From SKVJ01 sp964578745 (GTDB taxonomy: Bacteria; Chloroflexota; Dehalococcoidia; GIF9; AB-539-J10), in contig CAZODZ010000069.1 in assembly GCA_964578745.1 (NCBI GenBank), positions 1 to 8,571 of the forward strand: 8,571 nt of DNA. Direction: 5' to 3'. The notes beneath the pieces were generated by a model. It was not told the origin of the DNA, did no database searches, and saw only the letters and a list, made by a program, of their open reading frames with translations. This document shows positions 1-5,936 of this stretch, in pieces (positions within the stretch are counted from its first letter, which is position 1; every line of letters starts with the position of its first letter). A program made the translations under genes and the position numbers.

Positions 1-2503
1 CGTCGCCCGCTGCTACTATGACCCGTTGTAATTCAGGGAGACCACCGGCGTCCGCCTGGAGAAAGACACACTCGACATAAAGCGTACTCTGCCCTATCGG
101 GATGACAAGCAGATTCCCTCTGAGGACGCGTGAGCCACCACGGCTCCACAGTGCAAGCTGCTCGGTAATGGCTGTGTTCTGCTGAATGCGGTTCTCGATC
201 TGACTGGGACCGTAGATAAGCCGGTCCTTGGGGAACTGATACACGATGAGGTTGCCGTAGTGCTCGCCATCGCAGCGTGCTGCGAGCCATCCGATAGCAT
301 TGTTCCTGTTCGAAGGGGTGAACGGGAGCATCATGAGGAACTCTTCCTGCTCTTCGCCGGGCAGCCGCATGATGATGTAGTAGGGTTCCATTGGCTGTTC
401 ACCGCCGGCGTAGTACTCCATTGGGAAGGCCCACATATCCTCGCGGTTGTAGAAGACTCGCGGGTCGGTCATATGGTAGGCACGGTAGACCGAGGCCTGC
501 ATGTTGAAAAGGTCTTCCGGGTAGCGGAGGTGTACCTTCAGGTCTTCGGGCATTTCGTCGATCGGCTTGAACAGGGTCGGGAATATCTCGCTGTATGTCC
601 TGAGTATTGGATCGTCGGGGTCGATCACATAGAAGTCGACCGACCCGTTGTAGGCGTCGACGACTGCTTTGACACTGTTACGGATGTAGTTCACACCGGT
701 GTCCCAGGGGTTCGAGTACGGATAGCGTGAGCTGGTCGTGTAGCAGTCTTGTATCCATAACAGGCTACCTTCGTGGACAACGATGTAGGGATCAGCGTCC
801 AGCGTGAGGAACGGTGCGATGCGCTGAACCCTCTCGCCTATACTGCGGTGGTACATGATGCGGCTCTCAGATGTGAGCTGGCTGCTTATGAGAATGTTAA
901 AGTCAGATCTGTCCCAGGCGTAGAGAGCCCTGCGCAGCAGACTGCCTATGGGTACTCCTCCCTTGCCCTGATAGGTCGTGAAGATATTCTGGTCACCGCT
1001 GGGGTAATCGAACTCCTCAGTCCTGGTATTGACGATGACATGCTCGCCGGTGATCTCTGCGTAATACAGCTGCGGTCGCTCGATCTCAAGTATTCCCGTG
1101 GGTGGCACGTCATGCACCCAGAGTACGGGAAGTCCGCCGTCTTTACGTACTTCGTTGACCGGGCTCATGGCGATGCCATACCCGTGGGTGTACTGCAGCG
1201 TGCGGTTCACCCATGTCTGCGCATCGCTCGGCAGCTGGTCGCGTGACAGTTCGCGTGCCGACAGCATCACCTGTCGGTAGTCTCCGTCAATTGTGTATCG
1301 ATCGACATCAACGTCGAGGAAATCGTAGTAGAGCCGGATAGCCTGGATCTGGTTATACGTATCCAGTAGTGGCCGGTGGTCCCAGAGACGAACGTTGCTG
1401 ATGGTGGCCGGGTTCTCTCTGATCTCCTGGGCTATCGGTGCCGGCTCGGCCGGGAAATCCTCTACCTGGATACCAGCGAGGCCGAACGCCTCGCGCGTAG
1501 CCTCTATGTTGTAGCCGATGTATTCCGCCTCCAACTCAAGCTCGTTGGGATCCACGTGGAGCCGCTGCATCAGGCCGGGTATGACCTGGCCGACGACCAC
1601 GCTCAACACAATCCACAGCCCCACGCTGTACATGGCCCAACGGATGCGCCGTCGCACAAGTGCAAGCAGCACGGCTACGCCCAGAAGGATAGTTGCAATG
1701 AGCAGGATCCACTGTGCCGGTACCTGCGCATGAATGTCCGTGTAGCCTGCGCCGAATACCGCACCCCTTGTCGAGTAGACCAGGTCCCAGATGCCCAGCC
1801 AGTAGCTCATCGCGGCAAGGGCGGCGATGGCGAGGATCAGTATCCCGCCGTGCACGAGGACCGGTCGAGCGTAGTCGAATCTCTTTCCCTGCGACACATA
1901 AGCGACGGCATACACGGCAACCGTTGCTATCAGCGTGAGTATGACGGCTGCCAGAAGCCAGCCACGGATAAAGCTCAGAAATGGAAGCGAGAATACATAG
2001 AAGCTGACCTCGCGCGAAAACACGGGGTCAGTGACACCGAACGGCTGCCCGTTGACGAAGCGAAGCACCGTTTCCCAGGCTCCCTGCGCGGCAAGCCCGA
2101 ACATCAGAGCCAGGAAGCTCGTCACAATGACGACCACGCGGCGCGTGACCTTGCGCAGGAATGGGAGGAAAGTTACAGCGGCCCCGCTGGCCTCAGCCCG
2201 TGGCGCCAGCTTCGATGCTGCGAGAATGCTGCTGATGAAGATGGCTGTGAATACGGCGGCACCTGCTGCAAAGAGCCAGATGCGTGTTGTGATAATGGTG
2301 GTGTACACACTCTCGTAGCCGAGTGTGTTGAACCAGAGCCACTCGGTGTAGATGGTCTTGGCAACCGACCCGATAATGATGAGCAGCAGAATCACTGCTG
2401 CAACGATGATACCGCCGCGTGCACCTCGTCCCTTGCGGCTTGTTCTGCTGCCACGGGAACCCTCGCCGAACCAGCGTTCGAAATCTCTCTGCAGTTGACT
2501 CAC
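1..2503 (-). CDS. UPF0182 family (COG1615) large membrane protein, C-terminus cut by window edge
   Basis: The minus-strand frame is open from a GTG at 2503 to the left edge, giving 834 residues with no stop; the 3' end is missing. The basic N-terminus (about 1-30) is followed by seven hydrophobic segments near residues 31-48, 73-96, 123-143, 175-203, 215-239, 265-283 and 289-308. A long, probably extracytoplasmic domain follows. Stretches that I recognise from the UPF0182 family include PNELELEAEYIGYNI (about 319-333), YTHGYGIAMSPVNEV (438-452), EFDYPSGDQNIFTTYQGKGG (497-516) and RGNLLVIPI (795-803), ending in LPELQRVIVA near the edge. Family members are usually about 900-1000 residues, so roughly 60-150 are lost. 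The biochemical function of the family is not established. The GTG is preceded by AGGGG, a usable ribosome site; a TTG at 2521 is an alternative without one. The gene is divergent from the small membrane gene at 2726. Confidence 0.93.
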   Translation of the reverse strand, partial: MSQLQRDFERWFGEGSRGSRTSRKGRGARGGIIVAAVILLLIIIGSVAKTIYTEWLWFNTLGYESVYTTIITTRIWLFAAGAAVFTAIFISSILAASKLAPRAEASGAAVTFLPFLRKVTRRVVVIVTSFLALMFGLAAQGAWETVLRFVNGQPFGVTDPVFSREVSFYVFSLPFLSFIRGWLLAAVILTLIATVAVYAVAYVSQGKRFDYARPVLVHGGILILAIAALAAMSYWLGIWDLVYSTRGAVFGAGYTDIHAQVPAQWILLIATILLGVAVLLALVRRRIRWAMYSVGLWIVLSVVVGQVIPGLMQRLHVDPNELELEAEYIGYNIEATREAFGLAGIQVEDFPAEPAPIAQEIRENPATISNVRLWDHRPLLDTYNQIQAIRLYYDFLDVDVDRYTIDGDYRQVMLSARELSRDQLPSDAQTWVNRTLQYTHGYGIAMSPVNEVRKDGGLPVLWVHDVPPTGILEIERPQLYYAEITGEHVIVNTRTEEFDYPSGDQNIFTTYQGKGGVPIGSLLRRALYAWDRSDFNILISSQLTSESRIMYHRSIGERVQRIAPFLTLDADPYIVVHEGSLLWIQDCYTTSSRYPYSNPWDTGVNYIRNSVKAVVDAYNGSVDFYVIDPDDPILRTYSEIFPTLFKPIDEMPEDLKVHLRYPEDLFNMQASVYRAYHMTDPRVFYNREDMWAFPMEYYAGGEQPMEPYYIIMRLPGEEQEEFLMMLPFTPSNRNNAIGWLAARCDGEHYGNLIVYQFPKDRLIYGPSQIENRIQQNTAITEQLALWSRGGSRVLRGNLLVIPIGQSTLYVECVFLQADAGGLPELQRVIVAAGD

Positions 2504-2575
2504 CTCACCCCTGCCTTTCAAGCCGACTTTGTGACTGGCTTTGCCGGGTTGCGGCTTGATACTCTGTCTAAGGAG

Positions 2576-2605
2576 ACAATAGCATTGCGTCAATCAAAGG
2601 GTCAA
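2576..2605 (-). promoter_or_regulatory. candidate sigma-70-type promoter for the UPF0182 gene
   Basis: Reading the minus strand, TTGACC (2605-2600) is followed after 18 bases by TATTGT (2581-2576), about 73 bases before the GTG start. An overlapping weaker pair, TTGACG (2593-2588) with TAGACA 17 bases on, is also present. The rest of the 222-bp gap (2504-2725) holds a short TCCCC/GGGGA dyad at 2645-2656 and no clear promoter for the plus-strand gene. The match is by eye only. Confidence 0.4.
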
Positions 2606-2725
2606 AAAGAAGTACAGAGATCCAGGCCGGCTCCACTATCGAACTCCCCGTGGGGAAAGGTCGCCAGTGTTGCTTCGTTCGAGTTACACTTGTCCCCGGC
2701 CACAGTGTGAAAGGACAAGGCATAT

Positions 2726-3145
2726 ATGGACAGAAAAGGCTCAACTGTGAGAACGGTGTACCTCTACGTGGCGGCACTCGTTGGACTCGGGCTGCTCATT
2801 GCCGGTGGAGTGCAGGCGTTCGAACTCCTGCTGAGGGCGACGCTGCTGACGCAGGCGGATGCCGAAGAGGAGCTGTGGGCGCGCCAGCCGCCTATGCCGT
2901 ACTCTCTCGAGCGTATCGAGACGCTATCCGGATCCGACCAGTTGACCGAAGCAGAGAAAGAAACCATCTCGCGCTGGCTGGCAGACTACGAGCGCTGGGA
3001 AGAGCAGAGGGCCGCGCTGAACACGGTGGCTGCGCGTCGCGAAAGGCAACTTTCGACGGCGCTTGCTCTCGTATTTGCAGGCATCCCTGTTTACGTGTAC
3101 CACTGGTCGGCCATCCGTCGCGATCTGCGGCACGCGAGCGGGTGA
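2726..3145 (+). CDS. small two-helix membrane protein, DUF5671-like
   Basis: A 139-residue protein with one hydrophobic segment at about 10-37, an acidic, mostly helical middle (42-105, including a WEEQRAAL-type amphipathic stretch) and a second hydrophobic segment at about 109-125. The C-terminus carries VYHWSAIRRD (124-133). The opening RTVYLYVAALVGLGLL and the YHW..IRRD ending resemble the DUF5671 membrane domain; this is a recollection of the family pattern, not a search result. That domain often has four helices, so this would be a short or half version. The function is unknown. The ATG is preceded by AAGGA (2711-2715) and AAGG (2717-2720). The gene is divergent from the UPF0182 gene and convergent with the membrane gene ending at 3184. 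Only 38 bases separate the two stops, and no T-run terminator is visible there. Confidence 0.8.
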   Translation: MDRKGSTVRTVYLYVAALVGLGLLIAGGVQAFELLLRATLLTQADAEEELWARQPPMPYSLERIETLSGSDQLTEAEKETISRWLADYERWEEQRAALNTVAARRERQLSTALALVFAGIPVYVYHWSAIRRDLRHASG

Positions 3146-3183
3146 GGCAATGGAAACACCCGGGGTTCGGGAATCGAGTGCGT

Positions 3184-3936
3184 CTACGAGGTAACTACCG
3201 CGGTAGCTGACTCGTCGAAAGGGTTTGTGCGCACTGCCAAGGAGAAAAGGTACGGGTAGTTCCTGCGCAGGTAGCGCATGTAGCGCAGCCACTCGTCCAC
3301 CAGCTGACCGTAGACTCGGTTCACGTCGCCGGCGAGATGCTTCAGGTCGGCCTCGGGGAGAGAGGAGACATTCCTGCGGGCGACGATTTCTTCAGACAGG
3401 TGAAACACCGCCATCAGCAGACTGGTGAAGGTCTCGTGCTCCAGCACATTGGGGTTCTCCAACAATCTCAGTAGAAAGTCCAGCTTGTCACTCAGGTATG
3501 CCTTCAGCACCTCAACATCAAGTCGCGCAGGGTCGACTCTGTACTCGTATTTCGCGAGAAGGGTATCGACTTTGTCGAACTTCTCTTCGGACCACAGCGC
3601 GTTTACTTGAAGCTGCTCTCTGATGGAATCAAGTTCCGGGTCCCAGTCAGAGAAGTGGCGAAGCAGTCCGAAGCCTACCTGGCTGAAGAAGGCACCGATG
3701 ACCATGTTGAGCTTCTCCAGTCGTTGTCTTTTCTCACGCTGGCTGAGCAACTCGTGGAAGACGAGTGTCACAAGTAAGACCTCGATAAACACAAAGGCGA
3801 TATCGCCAACGAGGTAGAGGAAGATATGGTGTGCATCTCTGAAGATGAGGTAGTGAATCAGATAGACCACGGCTGACAGGATTACGAGACCCATGCCAAG
3901 CTTGAGCTCCCACTTGTTCCATATACCTCTATTCAT
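3184..3936 (-). CDS. conserved hypothetical protein with two N-terminal membrane segments
   Basis: I do not recognise a named family. The 250-residue protein has two hydrophobic segments near 11-28 and 36-60, joined by a short loop. A charged linker (SQREKRQRLEKLN, about 65-77) and a soluble, leucine-rich, probably helical domain to the end follow. Recognisable blocks include FFSQVGFGLLRHFSDWD (83-99), LDFLLRLLENPNVLEHETFT (132-151) and a tyrosine/arginine-rich segment, WLRYMRYLRRNYPYLFSLAVRTNPF (217-241). There is no signal of a kinase, nuclease or transporter. The topology (short paired helices, large cytoplasmic domain) fits a sensor or scaffold, but that is a guess. The ATG has a strong ribosome site (see 3941-3947). 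It lies 48 bases after the dUTPase stop on the same strand, so the two are probably co-transcribed. Confidence 0.8.
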   Translation of the reverse strand: MNRGIWNKWELKLGMGLVILSAVVYLIHYLIFRDAHHIFLYLVGDIAFVFIEVLLVTLVFHELLSQREKRQRLEKLNMVIGAFFSQVGFGLLRHFSDWDPELDSIREQLQVNALWSEEKFDKVDTLLAKYEYRVDPARLDVEVLKAYLSDKLDFLLRLLENPNVLEHETFTSLLMAVFHLSEEIVARRNVSSLPEADLKHLAGDVNRVYGQLVDEWLRYMRYLRRNYPYLFSLAVRTNPFDESATAVVTS

Positions 3937-3940
3937 CTGT

Positions 3941-3947
3941 CCTCCCC
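3941..3947 (-). promoter_or_regulatory. strong ribosome binding site for the two-helix membrane protein
   Basis: On the minus strand GGGGAGG lies 4 bases before the ATG at 3936. It is one of the best Shine-Dalgarno matches in the window and fixes the start of this gene. Confidence 0.75.
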
Positions 3948-3964
3948 ATCGTGTCAGCGTGCTG

Positions 3965-3980
3965 CCAGGACGGCTCCTGG
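3965..3980 (-). repeat. intercistronic hairpin after the dUTPase stop
   Basis: A perfect 6-bp inverted repeat, CCAGGA/TCCTGG, with a 4-base loop begins 4 bases after the dUTPase TGA (3987-3985). No T-run follows on the minus strand, so it is not a typical intrinsic terminator. It could stabilise or process the message, or reduce read-through into the downstream gene. Confidence 0.5.
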
Positions 3981-3984
3981 TCCG

Positions 3985-4503
3985 TCACTCGTTCTCACCG
4001 TGAAACCTACCCCGGTAGCCTTCCGTGGCGATATTGCCCAGTCGCGTGAAAACAAGTTGAACCACCCGTGCCCAGCGTTCAAGACGGAAGCCTGCCTGAT
4101 TGTAGACTATCAGTAACGCTTCCCCACGTCCGGAGTAGCCCGGATCCCATACGGCAGTGTGTACCGTGACACCACAGCGTAGAAGCGACGATCTCGGGTA
4201 TGCGAGAGCCATGACATCCCGCGGCAGATTGACCTTCTCGTTGTATACAATGTGATACGCACCCGCCGGCAGGAATACATGGCCGCCATTCCAGTCCCAC
4301 GGCTCGGTCACTGAGAGCGTACGGTGGGAGTTGTCGAAGTCAACTGTGCCAGACGAGATGTAGGAAGAGACTCTCCTCACCGTGAGATCGACACCACATG
4401 GCTGTATCTGGATTTCTGCATCCACCATGTCCTCGAGAAGAGGGGGGTTGCATAAGAGGAGGCGGCGTATTTCGGAGTCGGTCAGGACGGTAGTTCGATG
4501 CAT
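3985..4503 (-). CDS. dUTPase of the trimeric dCTP deaminase/dUTPase superfamily
   Basis: Predicted to hydrolyse dUTP to dUMP and pyrophosphate in the cytoplasm, limiting uracil in DNA and feeding dTMP synthesis. From the ATG at 4503 (172 residues) the family landmarks appear in order: LTDSEIRRLL (6-15), QIQPCGVDL (32-40), PRSSLL (103-108), the core GVTVHTAVWDPGYSGRGEAL (111-130) with D120, G122, Y123 and G125, ERWARVVQLVF (142-152), and a C-terminal arm GYRGRFHGEN (162-171). The TLEL segment that carries the catalytic glutamate of dCTP deaminases is not apparent; the equivalent stretch reads EALLIVYN. This favours plain dUTPase, although bifunctionality is not excluded. The frame also opens at an ATG at 4533 (182 residues). 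I prefer 4503 because family members begin only a few residues before LTD; neither start has a good ribosome site. It heads a probable operon with the two-helix protein and diverges from the P-loop kinase gene. Confidence 0.85.
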   Translation of the reverse strand: MHRTTVLTDSEIRRLLLCNPPLLEDMVDAEIQIQPCGVDLTVRRVSSYISSGTVDFDNSHRTLSVTEPWDWNGGHVFLPAGAYHIVYNEKVNLPRDVMALAYPRSSLLRCGVTVHTAVWDPGYSGRGEALLIVYNQAGFRLERWARVVQLVFTRLGNIATEGYRGRFHGENE

Positions 4504-4576
4504 CACCACAGTTGTGGGGGCATTGTAGCGCATGGGGCATGCGTATGGATGGGTATCGGTTGCAGACAGCCATCGA

Positions 4577-4608
4577 TATAATAGGCGTTACGCATGAAAT
4601 GGCGTAAC
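4577..4608 (+). promoter_or_regulatory. divergent promoter region with inverted repeat (candidate operator)
   Basis: A perfect TATAAT lies at 4577-4582, but no good -35 sits at the proper distance. The same bases read TATTAT on the minus strand (4583-4578) and could serve the dUTPase gene. Immediately downstream is a perfect 7-bp inverted repeat, GTTACGC (4587-4593) and GCGTAAC (4602-4608), with an 8-base spacer. It would overlap the predicted start of the plus transcript and the -35 zone of the minus one, so it could be an operator. As RNA it would be a 5' hairpin ending two bases before the kinase AAAGG ribosome site (4611-4615). A second dyad, CCACA/TGTGG, lies at 4506-4517. Confidence 0.45.
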
Positions 4609-4622
4609 AGAAAGGCAGCTTA

Positions 4623-5168
4623 ATGCAGAAGCATATAGTCGCCATTGTGGGAATGCCGGGAGCCGGTAAATCAGAGGTGTCGAGGATCTTCGAGAAGGCT
4701 GGCTTCACGCGCGTGCGCTTCGGCGATGTGACCGAGGCTGAGTTGGAGCAGCGTGGGCTGCCCCTGACCGAAGCAAATGAGCGACGTGTCAGGGAAGAAC
4801 TGCGGCGTGAACTTGGCATGGCAGCGTACGCGATACTCAACCTTCCGCGCATCGACTCCGCCCTCAAAGAATCAAACGTGGTGGTGGATGGTCTATATTC
4901 ATGGGAGGAATACCTGACACTGAAAGAGCGCTACGGCGACTCTCTTGTCGTGATTGCTGTGATGGCTTCGCCGGCGGTGAGGAGACAGCGTCTTGCTGCA
5001 AGGACGCATCGGCCGCTGTCAGCGGAAGAGGTCGACAGTCGAGACCGCGCAGAGATCGAAGAGATAAATAAGGGCGGACCTATCGCCATGGCGGACATAA
5101 CGCTTGTGAACGAAGGAACACTTGACGAGCTTCGGCAACGGACAATGGCAGCTATGGAGGGTCTGTGA
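4623..5168 (+). CDS. UPF0200-type P-loop nucleotide kinase-like ATPase
   Basis: A 181-residue P-loop NTPase. The Walker A motif is GMPGAGKS (10-17, K16 and S17). A GDVTEAELEQRGLPLTEAN stretch (34-52) resembles the substrate-facing region of UPF0200 proteins. VVVDGLYSWEE (86-96) is the Walker B-like strand, with D89. MASPAVRRQRLAART (114-128) resembles the lid region of adenylate kinase/dephospho-CoA kinase relatives. The C-terminus holds DRAEIEEINKGGPIAMAD (141-158) and LVNEGTLDELR (161-171). These match the UPF0200 family, known mainly from archaea and related to dephospho-CoA and nucleoside monophosphate kinases; the physiological substrate is not established to my knowledge. The ATG has AAAGG 7 bases upstream. 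Its stop overlaps the dCMP deaminase start by one base, implying coupled translation. That context hints at a deoxynucleotide monophosphate substrate, which is inference only. Confidence 0.88.
   Translation: MQKHIVAIVGMPGAGKSEVSRIFEKAGFTRVRFGDVTEAELEQRGLPLTEANERRVREELRRELGMAAYAILNLPRIDSALKESNVVVDGLYSWEEYLTLKERYGDSLVVIAVMASPAVRRQRLAARTHRPLSAEEVDSRDRAEIEEINKGGPIAMADITLVNEGTLDELRQRTMAAMEGL
5156..5161 (+). promoter_or_regulatory. ribosome binding site deciding the dCMP deaminase start
   Basis: GGAGGG inside the end of the kinase gene is 6 bases before the ATG at 5168 but only 2-3 before the in-frame GTG at 5165. The spacing favours ATG 5168, in a TGATG stop/start overlap. Confidence 0.7.
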
Positions 5169-5650
5169 TGAGTGTTGGGGGTCGCCCGGACATCGACGAA
5201 TATTTTCTCAAGATCGCGTCGGTTGTGGCTGAGCGGTCTACCTGCCTGCGGCATCACGTCGGCGCGGTTGCCGTGCGTGACAAGCATATTCTCACGACCG
5301 GCTACAACGGGGCGCCTGCGGGCCTGAGGGACTGCCTGGAGCTCGGCTGCCTGCGTGATGAACAGGGTGTTGCGTCCGGGACACGGCACGAGATTTGTCG
5401 TGCCATACACGCAGAGCAGAACGTCATTATTCAGGCTGCGCTGCACGGCGTGAGCCTGGCGGGAGCAACCATCTATTGCACGCACTCACCGTGCATCCTC
5501 TGTGCGAAGATGCTGGTCAACGCACGCATCACGCGGTTTGTCACCTACGGGCTGTACTCGGAGGAGAATTTCCGTGACCTCTTCCGGGAGGCTGGCATAG
5601 TCTTCGATCTGCGCCCCGAGCCGCCCACAGAGATACTGCGCCTGCCGTGA
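5168..5650 (+). CDS. dCMP deaminase (ComEB-like, zinc-dependent)
   Basis: Predicted to deaminate dCMP to dUMP, the substrate of thymidylate synthase. From ATG 5168 the protein has 160 residues, normal for the family. The zinc/catalytic signature is complete: HAE (81-83; H81 binds zinc, E83 is the proton shuttle) and PCILC (108-112; C109 and C112). TTGYNGAPAGLRDC (43-56) is the typical substrate-side loop. Extra conserved cysteines C56 and C61, H74 and C77 ahead of the HAE could form the second zinc site seen in several dCMP deaminases. Residues YGLYSEENFRDLFREAGI (127-144) close the fold. It is the second gene of a pair with the UPF0200 kinase and diverges from the dUTPase unit, so the neighbourhood converges on dUMP. 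No T-rich terminator follows. A GC-rich 5-bp hairpin (CCGCG/CGCGG, 5686-5701) without a T-run is the only structure close downstream. Confidence 0.93.
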   Translation: MSVGGRPDIDEYFLKIASVVAERSTCLRHHVGAVAVRDKHILTTGYNGAPAGLRDCLELGCLRDEQGVASGTRHEICRAIHAEQNVIIQAALHGVSLAGATIYCTHSPCILCAKMLVNARITRFVTYGLYSEENFRDLFREAGIVFDLRPEPPTEILRLP

Positions 5651-5850
5651 CTGTTGCACGGGGCGTCTTCGCCACTGCATGCGTGCCGCGCGTGGCCGCG
5701 GGCTACAGAGGCGGGTTGAAGCTGCCGTGAGTCGACACAGGAACGTGATATACGCTCTTGAGTGCTGCGTTATTGCTGTTGCCGCAGGGCTCAATACAGG
5801 TGGTTGATGGCTCTGCAAACATGGCTGTCAGTGGAGCGTGGCGCACATCA
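5651..5850 (+). other. non-coding gap between dCMP deaminase and aldolase genes (left part)
   Basis: I see no convincing gene here. It holds the weak CCGCG/CGCGG hairpin at 5686-5701 and a CTGCG/CGCAG repeat at 5765-5787 with a 13-base loop. No clear -35/-10 pair for the downstream operon could be placed. A plus-strand frame opens from an ATG at 5838, but the aldolase start was placed at 5937. Confidence 0.5.
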
Positions 5851-5902
5851 ACTGCGCAGTCCGGATGCAACGAGACTCGTGCAGGGTGGTACCATTTCTG
5901 CA
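5851..5902 (+). promoter_or_regulatory. cluster of dyads upstream of aldolase-kinase operon, candidate operator
   Basis: Three symmetric elements lie side by side: a perfect 10-bp palindrome ACTGCGCAGT (5851-5860); a nearly perfect dyad at 5866-5883 in which TGC-ACGAG faces CTCGT-GCA around a central A with one unpaired base; and TGCAG/CTGCA (5880-5884 and 5898-5902). The middle one has the size of a LacI- or GntR-type operator. It ends about 53 bases before the aldolase ATG. No regulator gene is visible in the window, and binding is inferred from symmetry only. Confidence 0.4.
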
Positions 5903-5921
5903 AACATTCAGAGCAGGCCAT

Positions 5922-5931
5922 GGGGGGAGAG
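5922..5931 (+). promoter_or_regulatory. ribosome binding site deciding the aldolase start
   Basis: The purine run GGGGGGAGAG lies 5 bases before the ATG at 5937. No comparable site precedes the earlier in-frame ATG at 5838 or the later ones at 5993 (out of frame) and 5997 (in frame). Confidence 0.7.
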
Positions 5932-5936
5932 ATACT

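Noticed and set aside
260..2710. Three plus-strand open frames (260-730, 773-1246, 1376-2710) that could be read as genes
   Set aside because: They are antisense to the continuous UPF0182 frame. Their translations are low-complexity mixtures rich in His, Arg and Cys with no family resemblance, and their starts lack ribosome sites.
3157..3172. Possible GC-rich hairpin between the convergent genes (CCCG/CGGG)
   Set aside because: Only four pairs with a 5-base loop and no T-run on either strand; too weak to call a terminator.
3195..3206. Perfect 12-bp palindrome CTACCGCGGTAG near the end of the two-helix membrane gene
   Set aside because: It lies inside the coding sequence and has no loop or T-run, so it is unlikely to be a terminator for the convergent genes. 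Isolated palindromes of this size are expected occasionally.
4340..4867. A 175-codon minus-strand frame across the divergent promoter
   Set aside because: It overlaps both the dUTPase and the P-loop kinase coding regions and the promoter gap. The translation is serine/arginine-rich without any recognisable domain.
5838..5936. A 33-residue N-terminal extension of the aldolase from an ATG at 5838
   Set aside because: There is no ribosome site at 5838 and no similarity to the family N-terminus. The segment is full of dyads, and a strong ribosome site precedes the ATG at 5937.
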